Numbered from the stretch's first letter, positions 26,122 through 35,110 are shown. The stretch: DNA of 64,000 bases from Rhizobium sp. 2MFCol3.1 (GCF_000377565.1 NZ_KB898371.1:1-64000), one strand, 5' to 3'. A program made the numbers and translations. The notes: generated from the sequence alone by a model not told the origin.

Positions 26122-27015
26122 ATGAAGCAAGCGCAAGAAACCACTCGTCTGGCGTCGGGACTGCAGCTGCCGCTGCTCGGATATGGCGTGTACCGCATCA
26201 AGCCGGAAGCAACGGCCGAGGCCGTCAAAACCGCGCTCGATGTCGGCTATCGGATGATCGACACGGCGGCGGCCTATTTCAACGAGGAGCAGGTCGGCCG
26301 GGCTGTTCTTGAAAGTGGCATCCCGCGCGACGAGATCGTCATTCAGACCAAGGCCTGGGTTAGCGACTACAGCAAGCAGGGCATTCGCCACGCGCTTGAG
26401 CGCAGCAAGCGCAAGCTCGGGACGACGGTCGATGTCTTCCTGATGCACCAACCGGGTGTGCGAGACCCGGCCGCAATGATCGAAGCCTGGCGCGAGATGG
26501 AGCAGATGGTCGCTGACAAGGAAGTCGGTGCGATCGGTGTCTGCAACTTCGGCCCGAACCATCTCGATGTCTTGCTTGGCGGCGCGCGCATGGCGCCGCA
26601 GATCAACCAGGTCGAACTGCATCCCTTCTTTACGCAGCAGGCCATTCGAGAGCATGACGCCAGGCACAATGTCCTGACGCAGGCGTGGTCGCCCATCGGC
26701 GGCGTGATGCGCTACTGGGGAGACGACAAGGCCCCCTCTGACGATCCGCTGACCCATCCGTTGATCCTGCAGCTTGCCGCGAAATACGGCAGGACGCCCG
26801 CACAGGTCATCCTGCGCTGGCAGATCGAGATCGGCAATTCGGTCATTCCGCGCTCGTCAAATCCCGATCGTATCGCGGAAAATTTCGCCATCTTCGATTT
26901 TCAATTGTCGGCGGAAGATCGTGCGGCGATCGATGCGCTTGATCGCGGGGAAAGAGGAGGCCCGGATCCCGATAACCTGCCCGACGAACTCTATGAGCGC
27001 AAGATACCCGACTGA
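26122..27015 (+). CDS. Aldo/keto reductase
   Basis: A 297-residue NADPH-dependent reductase of the AKR superfamily, TIM-barrel fold, cytoplasmic. The catalytic tetrad is visible: Asp and Tyr in MIDTAAAYFNEEQVG, Lys in IQTKAW, and His in FLMHQPG. The signatures VGAIGVCNF and NSVIPRSSNPDRIAENF (cofactor 2'-phosphate site) are also present. The start is ATG 26122, with GGAG 6 nt upstream. It resembles 2,5-diketo-gluconate reductase-type AKRs, but the substrate is unknown. It is divergent from the LysR gene, and its 3' end overlaps the end of the convergent second LysR gene by 25 bp. Confidence 0.9.
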   Translation: MKQAQETTRLASGLQLPLLGYGVYRIKPEATAEAVKTALDVGYRMIDTAAAYFNEEQVGRAVLESGIPRDEIVIQTKAWVSDYSKQGIRHALERSKRKLGTTVDVFLMHQPGVRDPAAMIEAWREMEQMVADKEVGAIGVCNFGPNHLDVLLGGARMAPQINQVELHPFFTQQAIREHDARHNVLTQAWSPIGGVMRYWGDDKAPSDDPLTHPLILQLAAKYGRTPAQVILRWQIEIGNSVIPRSSNPDRIAENFAIFDFQLSAEDRAAIDALDRGERGGPDPDNLPDELYERKIPD

Positions 27016-27944
27016 TCGCGACCGCCGGCAGTTGCCCGCAGGCGGGCAAATGCCGAGCGCACGCAGCCTCGAAGCCAGACCTGTGCCGGCTGCGCGTCAA
27101 GGCGCCGGTGCCAACGCATGCAGATCGAGTTCATGGGCGAGGCGAAGGGAAGCTCCCGGATCGTGAGCGGCGCGATCGTCGCCAGCGCTTCGGCAATCGG
27201 CCGGCGCAAGACGATGAGCGCATCCAGACGCCCGACAAGGCGGACGCATCCGAGCAACGGCACGCTGTGACGAACCGTGCGGCTCAGGCCCTGCTGGGAA
27301 AGCCAACGATCGATGAATGCCATATCGTCGCCGGTCGACGAGATGTGCAGGTGCGGCCGCGCGACAAATTCGTCCGGTGACATGGCGGTCTCGACAGCGT
27401 CGAGCCCTGCCTTTTCGACGACGACGAAGTCCGCTCGCGCGATTTCCTCGGATGCGAAACGTTCTCTCTTCTCCGCGTTCTTGCCGACGAAAAGATCGAT
27501 CTCGGACGAATCGATCGCGCGATCGATGTCCATCGTTCCACTAGGCCAGACCTCAAGCCGCACATGCGGCGCGACGCGCTCGACCTCCTCCAGCAGGCTT
27601 TCCGTGATCGCGATCGCGCAGAGATTGTCGAAGGCCACGCGGAAGGTTTGTTCCGATACGGCGGCATCGAACGTATCCGCCCGAAGGCCGACTTCCAGTA
27701 GGGTCAGGGCTTGGCGCACCGGCTCGGCCAGCCGCTCGGCGTGCGCAGTCGGCATCATGCCCGTCGCCGAACGCACGAAGAGGTCATCCCTGAGTGCATG
27801 ACGAAGCCGCGCCAGCGCGTGGCTTGCCGTCGGTTGACTCATCCCCAGGCGCTGCGCCGCGCGCAGGATATTACCCTCGTGATAGATCGCGTCGAAAACT
27901 CTGAGCAGATTGAGATCGAGATTGTTGATGCTCGGTCGAAGCAT
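26991..27944 (-). CDS. LysR family transcriptional regulator (NodD/NahR-like group)
   Basis: A 317-residue regulator opening with INNLDLNLLRVFDAIYHEGN and the HTH AAQRLGMSQPTASHALARLR, the layout of the NodD/NahR/LinR branch. It continues with LRHALRDDLFVRSATGMMPT. The effector domain extends to about residue 295. The 3' end overlaps the convergent aldo/keto reductase by 25 bp. It is divergent from the siderophore-type ABC importer (223 bp away), so it may regulate either neighbour. The ligand is unknown. Confidence 0.88.
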   Translation of the reverse strand: MLRPSINNLDLNLLRVFDAIYHEGNILRAAQRLGMSQPTASHALARLRHALRDDLFVRSATGMMPTAHAERLAEPVRQALTLLEVGLRADTFDAAVSEQTFRVAFDNLCAIAITESLLEEVERVAPHVRLEVWPSGTMDIDRAIDSSEIDLFVGKNAEKRERFASEEIARADFVVVEKAGLDAVETAMSPDEFVARPHLHISSTGDDMAFIDRWLSQQGLSRTVRHSVPLLGCVRLVGRLDALIVLRRPIAEALATIAPLTIRELPFASPMNSICMRWHRRLDAQPAQVWLRGCVRSAFARLRATAGGRDQSGILRS

Positions 27945-28006
27945 GGAAGGTCCGGTACGTAAGCAGCGATATGTGTAGGATTAACATAAGGCACCTACAG
28001 TATGTC

Positions 28007-28022
28007 CTTGATGCATATCAAG
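28007..28022. promoter_or_regulatory. Inverted repeat in the LysR/iron-transport divergent region
   Basis: CTTGAT-GCAT-ATCAAG is a perfect 6-4-6 inverted repeat about 60 bp upstream of the LysR start and 145 bp upstream of the binding-protein gene. It could be an operator for that LysR protein or for an iron regulator. It matches no iron-box consensus well enough to name. Confidence 0.35.
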
Positions 28023-28167
28023 ATGTCCAATTATCAGTTCCGTTCAACGATCGCTTCCGGCATTACGAATTAATCTGATTGTTGCACTCAAGTATCGAGA
28101 AGGCCGGTTCCATCGGCTGCGCGGCTTCGGACCCCTCGTGGACATTTGATCAGGAGCATCTTACGAC

Positions 28168-29292
28168 ATGCATATTGCCCGCCCAGTTTCACGCCTCTTG
28201 CGCGCCGCAGCGCTGGCATCGGCCTTTTTCACTCTCGCACTGCCGCTTCGGGCCGCCGAGGTCACCGATGTCCTGTCGCGCAAGGTCAATGTCCCCGATC
28301 ACGTCCAACGCGTCGTTCTGGGCGAAGGCCGGCTGTTCTATGCGATGGCGCTTCTGGATCACAATGCCCCGTTCGGCCGGATCGTCGGATGGCAGAACGA
28401 TCTGCGCAAGCTCGACGAAAAGACCTTCGAAGGGTATCTGCAGAAGTATCCGCAGGCGAAGGATATCCCGCTCATCGGCGAAACCTCCGAAGCAAGCGTC
28501 AGCGTCGAGAAGATCCTGTCGCTGAAGCCCGATCTCGCGGTCTTCAGCATTGCAGGACACGGTCCGGGCGAACACAGCCCGATCGCCGACGTGCTCGCCA
28601 AGGCGGGTATCCCCGTCATCTTCGTCGATTTTCGCGTCCATCCGATCGCCGGCACCCGCACCAGCATTCAGGCGCTCGGGACCGCGCTGGGGCGTGAAAA
28701 GGAAGCGACGGCCTTCCTTGATTTCTACAATGCGCATCTGGCACGCATTTCAGATGCCGTGAAGGATCTGCCGCCCGAGGGACGTCCGAAGGTGTTTCTC
28801 GAGCTTCTCGCCGGCATCTGGAAGACGCCTGGCCACACCACTGGCAATGGTGGTCTCGGCGAGATGATCACAGCAGCCGGCGGCCGCAACATCGCCGAGG
28901 GCGTCGTGCCGGGCGCGATCGGCGACATCAGCGTCGAATACGCGCTGCAATCCGATCCCGACATCTATGTCGCCACCGGAAACAGGGCGCCGGGCGTGCA
29001 GCTCGGTGCGCAGATCGACCGGCCTCTTGCGGAAAAGACGATGACGGACCTTATGACGCGTCCGGAATTCTCCAGCCTGCGCGCGATCCGCGAGGGACGC
29101 AGCCACGGCCTCTGGCACGAATTCTACAACACCCCCTACAACATCCTCGCCATCGAGGCGCTGGCTAAGTGGACCCATCCCGACCTCTTCAAGGATCTGG
29201 ATCCTGAAGCCACCAAGCACGAACTCTACAAGAGTTTCCTGCCGCTGGACGAGACCGGTACCTACTGGATCGATACGGCAGCCAAGCGTTGA
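28168..29292 (+). CDS. Iron-siderophore-type ABC transporter substrate-binding protein
   Basis: A 374-residue periplasmic protein of the FecB/FhuD (TroA-like, class III) fold. A signal peptide (RLLRAAALASAFFTLALPL, cleavage near LRAAE) is followed by EVTDVLSRKVNVPDHVQRVV, the usual reading of a siderophore- or cobalamin-binding protein. The central long helix and the segment SLKPDLAVFSIAGHGPGEHS are typical. It is long for the family because of an extra C-terminal 40 residues. It is the first of three overlapping genes (4-bp overlaps) that form a complete importer. Ligand unknown: ferric siderophore, haem or corrinoid. Confidence 0.87.
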   Translation: MHIARPVSRLLRAAALASAFFTLALPLRAAEVTDVLSRKVNVPDHVQRVVLGEGRLFYAMALLDHNAPFGRIVGWQNDLRKLDEKTFEGYLQKYPQAKDIPLIGETSEASVSVEKILSLKPDLAVFSIAGHGPGEHSPIADVLAKAGIPVIFVDFRVHPIAGTRTSIQALGTALGREKEATAFLDFYNAHLARISDAVKDLPPEGRPKVFLELLAGIWKTPGHTTGNGGLGEMITAAGGRNIAEGVVPGAIGDISVEYALQSDPDIYVATGNRAPGVQLGAQIDRPLAEKTMTDLMTRPEFSSLRAIREGRSHGLWHEFYNTPYNILAIEALAKWTHPDLFKDLDPEATKHELYKSFLPLDETGTYWIDTAAKR

Positions 29293-30401
29293 GCGAGCTA
29301 CGCTTGCCTGAGGCCATCGATCGGTCGCATCTCGGCAGGCAATCGCCTGCCGAGATCACCGTCGATAGGGCACTTGCCGTCGCGGTCTATCGCCGGCTGC
29401 TGCTGCGCCGCGCGCTGGTCGTAGCGGTCGCGGCCCTCTGTGTGGCCGCCGCTGCTGCCATCGATCTCGTGACCGGCGCCTCCAACCTGCCAGTTTCCGA
29501 TCTCCTGCAAGGGATCATCGATCCGGCATCGCTGGACGCGGTCACGCGGGTGATCGTGTGGAACGTCAGGCTTCCTTATGCGGTCATGGCGGTTATGGTC
29601 GGCGCAGCACTTGCTCTTGCCGGCGCGGAGATGCAGACCGTGCTCGACAATCCGCTTGCAAGCCCCTTCACGCTCGGCGTCTCGTCGGCGGCAGCCGTCG
29701 GAGCATCGCTCGCGATCAGCTTCAATCTGGTTATGCCCGGGCTTTCGGCCAATTGGATCGTCTCGCTCATGGCCTTCGTCTTTTCGTTCGGATCGGTCCT
29801 TCTGCTACAGGCGGTGTCGAAACTGGCGGCGGGCGGGCGCGAAACGATCATCCTTCTCGGTATTGCGCTGGTCTTCACCTGCAATGCCATCGTTGCCTTG
29901 CTGCAGCTTGTCGCCCCCGAAGACGTTCTGCAGCAGCTCGTATTCTGGACGCTGGGCAGCATCGCGCGCGCCGATTGGGAAAAGGTCGGCCTGTTGGCGT
30001 TGACACTCGCCGTGGTGACGCCATTTTCGATAGGCTCCGCTTGGAAGCTGACGGTCCTGCGTCTCGGTGAGGACAGGGCGGCGAGCTCGGGTGTCGATGT
30101 ACGGCGGTTGCGCTTTCTGTCGCTCATCCGCATCAGCTTGCTGGCTTCCATTTCCGTGGCCTGCGTCGGACCGATCGGTTTCGTCGGTCTTGTCGGTCCG
30201 CATATTGCTCGTCTATGTGTCGGAGAGGATCAGCGCTTTCTGCTTCCGGTCAGCGCTCTGATCGGAGCGCTCATCCTGTCGCTTGCATCGGTCACCAGCA
30301 AGTCGATCATTCCGGGCGTGACGATACCGGTTGGGATCGTGACCGCTCTCGTGGGCGTGCCGCTGTTCGTCGTGCTTGTATTGCGTCGGGGGCGGGCATG
30401 A
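29289..30401 (+). CDS. FecCD-family ABC transporter permease
   Basis: A 370-residue inner-membrane protein of the BtuC/FecCD family with about ten helices. Visible family landmarks are VIVWNVRLPYAVMAVMVGAA, GAEMQTVLDNPLASPFTLGV (the conserved P-LA-P-LG loop) and GFVGLVGPHIARL. One permease gene suggests a homodimer. It appears to begin at TTG 29289, whose TTGA overlaps the stop of the binding-protein gene; the N-terminus of about 35 residues before the first helix is longer than usual, so a downstream start is possible. Confidence 0.9.
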   Translation: MSELRLPEAIDRSHLGRQSPAEITVDRALAVAVYRRLLLRRALVVAVAALCVAAAAAIDLVTGASNLPVSDLLQGIIDPASLDAVTRVIVWNVRLPYAVMAVMVGAALALAGAEMQTVLDNPLASPFTLGVSSAAAVGASLAISFNLVMPGLSANWIVSLMAFVFSFGSVLLLQAVSKLAAGGRETIILLGIALVFTCNAIVALLQLVAPEDVLQQLVFWTLGSIARADWEKVGLLALTLAVVTPFSIGSAWKLTVLRLGEDRAASSGVDVRRLRFLSLIRISLLASISVACVGPIGFVGLVGPHIARLCVGEDQRFLLPVSALIGALILSLASVTSKSIIPGVTIPVGIVTALVGVPLFVVLVLRRGRA

Positions 30402-31204
30402 GCACGTTTGAAATGGATGGACTGCGCCTGACCGGCGTCAATGTCGGCTATCGCCGCCGCCAGGTCGTGAGCGATTTCACGCTGCCCAGCCTGAGGCGCG
30501 GCACGGTCACGGCCCTCATCGGCCCCAACGGCGCGGGCAAGTCCACATTGTTGCGCGCGCTTGCCGGCCTGGGTTCTTTGACGGGCAAGGTTACGCTCGA
30601 TGGTGCCGATGCCGCTACGATGGCCATCGCCGACCGATCATCGACCTTTGGTTATTTGCCCCAAACCCTGCCGCCGCCGATCGAGCTGACGGTTCTCGAT
30701 TCCGTTATCGCGACGCTGCGCGCGTCCGCCCCGCATGGGCTTCCCCGTCTGTCGGGCAACGAGATCATGCTCGAAGCCTATGCAGCGCTCGACGCGATTG
30801 CCATCGCGGACATCGCCAACCGACCGCTGTCGGAGCTTTCCGGCGGCCAGCGGCAACTCGCCGGCCTTGCGCAGCTGATTGCGCGGCGCCCGGCTGTTCT
30901 GCTGCTCGACGAGCCGACCAGCGCGCTGGACCTGCGCTACCAGACACGCATCATGCGCAAGGTGCGCGATTTGACCGTTGCGCAAGGGCTGATCACAGTC
31001 GCTGTGCTGCATGATGTCGGGCTGGCCGCGCGGCATGCCGATCATGTCGCGGTTCTGTCGGAGGGCGGTCTTCATGGTTTTGGGAAGCCCGCAGATGTTG
31101 TTACCGCCGATATGCTTCGCCGCGTGTATGGTGTCGACGCGCGTGTCGAGACTTGTTCGCGAAACCATATACAGGTGATCGTGGACGAAGAATGCGAGGC
31201 TTAA
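30398..31204 (+). CDS. ABC transporter ATP-binding protein, siderophore/cobalamin type
   Basis: A 268-residue cytoplasmic ATPase of the FecE/FhuC/BtuD group. Walker A is GPNGAGKST, the signature is LSGGQRQ, Walker B is AVLLLDEPTSALDL, and the H-loop is VLHDVG. ATG 30398 overlaps the permease stop (ATGA); an in-frame extension from 30215 lies wholly inside the permease gene and is rejected. It completes the importer begun at 28168. Confidence 0.92.
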   Translation: MSTFEMDGLRLTGVNVGYRRRQVVSDFTLPSLRRGTVTALIGPNGAGKSTLLRALAGLGSLTGKVTLDGADAATMAIADRSSTFGYLPQTLPPPIELTVLDSVIATLRASAPHGLPRLSGNEIMLEAYAALDAIAIADIANRPLSELSGGQRQLAGLAQLIARRPAVLLLDEPTSALDLRYQTRIMRKVRDLTVAQGLITVAVLHDVGLAARHADHVAVLSEGGLHGFGKPADVVTADMLRRVYGVDARVETCSRNHIQVIVDEECEA

Positions 31205-31430
31205 GCACGCTCGCTGCGGCCGCGGCGGCGCAATCACATTGTTTTTATACTCGCTGAACAGCCGACCCGCGTCCTGCAAACTCGCATAAATAGTTGATTC
31301 AAAGTGCTATTCTCGCGTCTATCGTATTCATGAATGAGGGATATAGGTGCTATCTGTCGTGGCGTCGTAATCAATCCATGCACGGCGTCCTAGCTTCCTG
31401 CGCAAGAATATCGGCCGGTAGGGGAAGACG

Positions 31431-31913
31431 ATGTCACGTGGGATCATTGCGGCAGCCGCCGCCTTCATTATGGCGACGACTATTTTTGTTGGATGGCAGG
31501 TACATGCCGAAGCCAACAAGACGACCTTTCCCGAGAATATCGATGAGCTCGTGCATTACGCAACGGTTCGTCGGGGCGAGGTAACCGAGCACCTTTTGAC
31601 CAGCCAGGCAGCCATCGATGCCATCAAATCGGGCCAGTCCGTGCCGCTCGGCACCCATGTGGTGCTGGTCGACTACCGTGGCGGCGAGGTGTTTCGCTAT
31701 TTCGTGATGGAGAAAGGCGAGAACTGGGGCGCTGATTTTCCTGAGAGCCGGCGGACCGGCGACTGGCAGTTCCAGTGGTTCAAGCCGGATCGGACGATCA
31801 ATCTCGCCGAGAACACCGCTCGCTGTCAGTCCTGTCACAGCTCGCGCGCCGACGAGGAGTTCATGTTCAGCCACGGTAGCGTACAGTCCTTCAACGGCAC
31901 GGCGATCGAATGA
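31431..31913 (+). CDS. Cytochrome P460 family protein
   Basis: A 160-residue exported c-type cytochrome. The N-terminus is a signal peptide (about MSRGIIAAAAAFIMATTIF, cleavage near HAEA). A single haem-attachment motif, CQSCH, sits near residue 140 (ENTARCQSCHSSRADEEF). The middle part (VVLVDYRGGEVFRYFVMEKG) matches the Cytochrome_P460 family, which includes hydroxylamine-oxidising P460 and cytochrome c'-beta, a nitric oxide binder. Whether the haem-crosslinking Lys of true P460 is present is not decided here. It is followed 34 bp downstream by a DUF4405 membrane protein that could be its redox partner. Confidence 0.82.
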   Translation: MSRGIIAAAAAFIMATTIFVGWQVHAEANKTTFPENIDELVHYATVRRGEVTEHLLTSQAAIDAIKSGQSVPLGTHVVLVDYRGGEVFRYFVMEKGENWGADFPESRRTGDWQFQWFKPDRTINLAENTARCQSCHSSRADEEFMFSHGSVQSFNGTAIE

Positions 31914-31947
31914 CGGATGCAATCCCGGTTCAGCGCGGAAATAAGCG

Positions 31948-32640
31948 ATGAGACCGATCTTTTTCATGCGCCTGACGCTTGATCTGCTGGCGGCCGTGCT
32001 TCTGATCGCAGGGCTGGCCTATTGGGGCACCGGCAATCTGGCGCACGAGCTGATGGGTGCCGGCATGTTCCTGCTCTTGATCACGCACAACATTTTCAAT
32101 CGAGCCTGGTATGGCACGATCGCAACCAGCATAAGGCTGCGGCGCGGCCTTGGCGGCAAGGCGCTGAACCTCTCGCTTCTGCTGTTGATGATCATACTGC
32201 TGGTCACCAGCGTGATGATCTCGCAAAGCCTCTCCACCTTCGTGCCGCAAGCAGGCGGAACCATCGCCAGAGATGTTCACATCCTCGTCGCCTACTGGGC
32301 ATTGGTGATTGTCGGCCTTCACGTCGGCCTGCAGTGGACGACCGTGCTCAACGCGGTGCGCCGCCTGCTTGGCATCACGCGGGACAGCGCGGTGCGAACG
32401 TTCGTTCTACGCATCCTGGCCTTAGCCGTCTTTTGCTATGGCGTCGAAAGCTCGTTCGTCATGGCCATGGGCACCCGTCTCAGCGCCCGGATATCCCTCG
32501 ATTTCTATTGGGACTTCGAGGCGGATACGCTCGGCTTCCTCGCGCGCAACATGGCGATCGTCGGTACCTATGCCTGTATAGGCCACTACGCGAAGAAATT
32601 TCTGCGCCAGCGGCGGCGAGCGCGCCGCGAACTCGCCTGA
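31948..32640 (+). CDS. DUF4405 membrane protein, possible b-type cytochrome
   Basis: A 230-residue inner-membrane protein. Four to five hydrophobic helices are visible, with His residues inside or at the ends of helices (LLLITHNIFN; ARDVHILVAYW; VIVGLHVGLQW). This is the pattern of haem-b-ligating membrane subunits such as cytochrome b561 and formate dehydrogenase gamma, which DUF4405 resembles. The C-terminus is a very basic tail (KKFLRQRRRARRE). It follows the cytochrome P460 gene closely. I infer a small electron-transfer pair, but haem binding is not proven by sequence. Confidence 0.75.
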   Translation: MRPIFFMRLTLDLLAAVLLIAGLAYWGTGNLAHELMGAGMFLLLITHNIFNRAWYGTIATSIRLRRGLGGKALNLSLLLLMIILLVTSVMISQSLSTFVPQAGGTIARDVHILVAYWALVIVGLHVGLQWTTVLNAVRRLLGITRDSAVRTFVLRILALAVFCYGVESSFVMAMGTRLSARISLDFYWDFEADTLGFLARNMAIVGTYACIGHYAKKFLRQRRRARRELA

Positions 32641-32660
32641 CGCCGGACCTGATAGTCAAT

Positions 32661-33989
32661 TCAATCATGCGATGCCGCAAGCGCGATCGAATCCGCGACT
32701 TCGATACAACGATCGGACAAAGTGGCGGTCGCCACCCGCAGGTAGTTTCCCGGCACCAGCGAGAACTTCGCGCCCGGGTGCACGGCGATGCCGCGTGCAG
32801 CAAGCGTCACCATCGCGAAGGGCTCCGAAGAGACCGGCACCCAGGCGGAAAGGCCGGCGCCATGCGCGGCGTCGATGTTTCGATCGCGCAGCGCCTGCAC
32901 CAGGTCGTAGCGCCGCTGGGCATAGATCGCGCGGGCCTTGCGCACGGTCTCTTGCGTGGCGAGATCGCGGATCAGCCACGCGCCCGCCGCCTGCAGGATA
33001 CGGCTCGTCCAGCCGGCGCTGAAACTGCGGAACGACTGGATCTGCTCCACGATCGCTCGCGAGCTGGAGAGAGCGGCCAGACGCAGATCCGGCCCATGGG
33101 TCTTCGACAGGGAGAATATGTGGATCACCCGATCCGGGAATATATTCCCCATCGATTGCCTCGGTGCATCGGAGATATCGCCGACGCCGTCATCTTCCAC
33201 GATCAGCGTATCGGCACCGCGCAGGACGTCGGCCAGGCTTTGCATGCGGGCGCTCGTCACGGTCTGGCCGGTGACTGAATGGATGCGCGGTTGGAATATG
33301 AAGGCGACGGGACGATAGGCCATCGCCTGGCGCAGTGACGAGGGCAGGGGACCTTCGTGGTCGCACTCGACTGGAATGATGCGCGCGCCGCGATCTTCGA
33401 GAATATCAAGCAGACGCATGGCCGTGGGGTTCTCGATCGCGACCGCCGCGCCGGGCATGACAAGTGCATGCATCAGCGTGTAGACGGCGTTGTAGCCGCC
33501 GTTGGTGGCGAGAAACGCCTCGGGCTCATAGGGCCATGTCTCTCTCACCGCCGCCTCGAGCTCGGGCAGAATGCGGTTGCGCTCATAACTGTTGAGATTC
33601 TCGGCCGATGCGCCGTAGACCATGGCTTGCTCGAGCCTCGGCAGAAGCGTGACATCGGGCACAGCAGCCGTCAGGTTCAGCACCTCCGCGCCGTAATTGC
33701 CGGAGCTCGCCAGCCGCTCCGGCTTGGCGACGAAGCGGTCGCCGCTCACCCATGTTCCATTGCGGCCCCGGCCGCTGATGATCTTCTGGCGGCGCAATTC
33801 GCTCCAGGCCTCGGAGATCGTGGCCGGGCTGATACCAAGCGCAAAGGCCAGGTCGCGAATGGCCGGCAGCTTGGTGCCAACGGGCAGCGCACCGCCGCGG
33901 ATCAGGGCGCTCGTTTCGAGCGCGATCCCGCGAATCGTCCGATCGGTTATTTTTTGGGCAAACCACGCCGCATCCCGACTATCGCTCAT
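32661..33989 (-). CDS. MocR-type GntR/aminotransferase-like transcriptional regulator
   Basis: A 442-residue MocR protein. The N-terminal GntR winged helix (ALPVGTKLPAIRDLAFALGI, then SPATISEAWSELRRQKII) is joined to a PLP-dependent type-I aminotransferase fold (ATNGGYNAVYTLMHALVMPG; IVEDDGVGDIS; FSLSKTHGPDLRLA, where SLSK carries the PLP-binding Lys). MocR proteins sense PLP adducts and control amine or amino acid genes. I start it at MSDSRDAAW (33989); the alternative ATG at 34013 overlaps an inverted repeat. It is divergent from the decarboxylase-like/ABC/amidohydrolase operon, which it probably controls. Confidence 0.88.
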   Translation of the reverse strand: MSDSRDAAWFAQKITDRTIRGIALETSALIRGGALPVGTKLPAIRDLAFALGISPATISEAWSELRRQKIISGRGRNGTWVSGDRFVAKPERLASSGNYGAEVLNLTAAVPDVTLLPRLEQAMVYGASAENLNSYERNRILPELEAAVRETWPYEPEAFLATNGGYNAVYTLMHALVMPGAAVAIENPTAMRLLDILEDRGARIIPVECDHEGPLPSSLRQAMAYRPVAFIFQPRIHSVTGQTVTSARMQSLADVLRGADTLIVEDDGVGDISDAPRQSMGNIFPDRVIHIFSLSKTHGPDLRLAALSSSRAIVEQIQSFRSFSAGWTSRILQAAGAWLIRDLATQETVRKARAIYAQRRYDLVQALRDRNIDAAHGAGLSAWVPVSSEPFAMVTLAARGIAVHPGAKFSLVPGNYLRVATATLSDRCIEVADSIALAASHD

Positions 33990-34004
33990 TTTCGCACCAT
34001 ATTT

Positions 34005-34050
34005 AATGTTCAATAACGTAATAACATTTGATCAGTCTTATTTGAACATT
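34005..34050. promoter_or_regulatory. Perfect 9-bp inverted repeat, candidate MocR operator
   Basis: AATGTTCAA (34005-34013) and TTGAACATT (34042-34050) are exact complements with a 28-bp centre, in the AT-rich region between the MocR gene and the divergent operon. The 37-bp spacing between arms is between three and four helical turns. The position makes it the best candidate binding site for the MocR protein. Confidence 0.45.
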
Positions 34051-34084
34051 TAACGATGCGCCAGACAAGTTTTAATGAGAGTGA

Positions 34085-35071
34085 ATGCATATGCCGATCA
34101 CACTTCGCCTTGCCCTTCGCGACTGGGACTACATGACCCCTCTCATTCTCGGCGACGTCGCGTCGTCGAAGCTCGACGTCAAGGTCGAGCGCGTCGGCAC
34201 ACTCGTCTCGCATGTCGGCAAGAGCGACACCTGTGATGCAGCCGAAATGTCCTTCAGCCGCTACACGCAGCTGCGTTACGACGGCGACCACAGCGTTGTC
34301 GGCATTCCGAACTTCATCATGCGCGGCTTCCGCCATCGCTGCGTCATCACCATGAAGGACAGCCCGATCACCGAGCTGTCGCAGCTTGCAGGCAAGCGCA
34401 TCGGCGTCACCGGCTGGCGCGACTCGGGCAACACCTGGACGCGCGCCGCCGTGCGCCGCGAAGGCGTTCAGGTCGAGGACGCGATGTGGTATGCTGGCCG
34501 CCTGACGGAAGCGCATCCGATCGTAGATCGGCTTGACGGCTTCGGTCGCCCCGGCCTGATCGAAGCCGCCCCCGGCGAACGCCCGATGGTCGACCTGCTG
34601 CGCGAAGGCCAGCTCGACGCGATCTTCACCCCGTTCATGCCGGATGGCTATTTTGCCAATGGTTCACCTTTCCGGCAGGTTCTGTCCGATTTCCGTGGCG
34701 CCGAGCGTCGATATTTCGACGAGGTGGGATATGTACCCGGCATGCACCTCATCGGCATCAAGGCTGAGATCGTGGAAGAGAACCCCTGGATCATTGCCGA
34801 GCTCAGCCAGCTGATCGAGGAATCGCAGCGCATGTGGCTGAACAAGCGCCGCAAATATGCAGACACGTCGCCGTGGATGTTCGACGAGCTCCTGAAGACC
34901 TCCCTCGAACTCCCTGCGAACTGGGATGAAAACGGCCTTGCCGCCAACGAGAAGATGATCGCCGATTTCTCGGCCGAGCTGCACGCTCAGGGCATTCTCG
35001 CTCGCGAGATGACCCCTCTGGAACTCTTCCCGTTCGATACCGACGGCAGCCGCACGGGTACCACCGCCTAA
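34085..35071 (+). CDS. 4,5-dihydroxyphthalate decarboxylase-like / NMT1-THI5-like protein
   Basis: A 328-residue protein with the periplasmic-binding-protein-II fold but no signal peptide, so cytoplasmic. The opening LRLALRDWDY and the segment DTCDAAEMSFSRYTQLR resemble 4,5-dihydroxyphthalate decarboxylase (Pht5-like), which shares its fold with NMT1/THI5 and ABC binding proteins. The remainder (GKRIGVTGWRDSGNTWTRA; VDLLREGQLDAIFTPFMP) follows the same plan. It heads an operon that has its own exported binding protein, so I infer an enzyme (possibly a decarboxylase) rather than a transport component. ATG 34091 is an equally good start. The substrate is unknown. Confidence 0.65.
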   Translation: MHMPITLRLALRDWDYMTPLILGDVASSKLDVKVERVGTLVSHVGKSDTCDAAEMSFSRYTQLRYDGDHSVVGIPNFIMRGFRHRCVITMKDSPITELSQLAGKRIGVTGWRDSGNTWTRAAVRREGVQVEDAMWYAGRLTEAHPIVDRLDGFGRPGLIEAAPGERPMVDLLREGQLDAIFTPFMPDGYFANGSPFRQVLSDFRGAERRYFDEVGYVPGMHLIGIKAEIVEENPWIIAELSQLIEESQRMWLNKRRKYADTSPWMFDELLKTSLELPANWDENGLAANEKMIADFSAELHAQGILAREMTPLELFPFDTDGSRTGTTA

Positions 35072-35110
35072 CCGCATGCAACCACGACAGCATTAATAAG
35101 GGGAATGAAC

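Noticed and set aside
30215..30397. Upstream extension of the siderophore-type ATPase
   Set aside because: It lies entirely within the permease gene, and ATG 30398 gives the normal family start with a 4-bp overlap.
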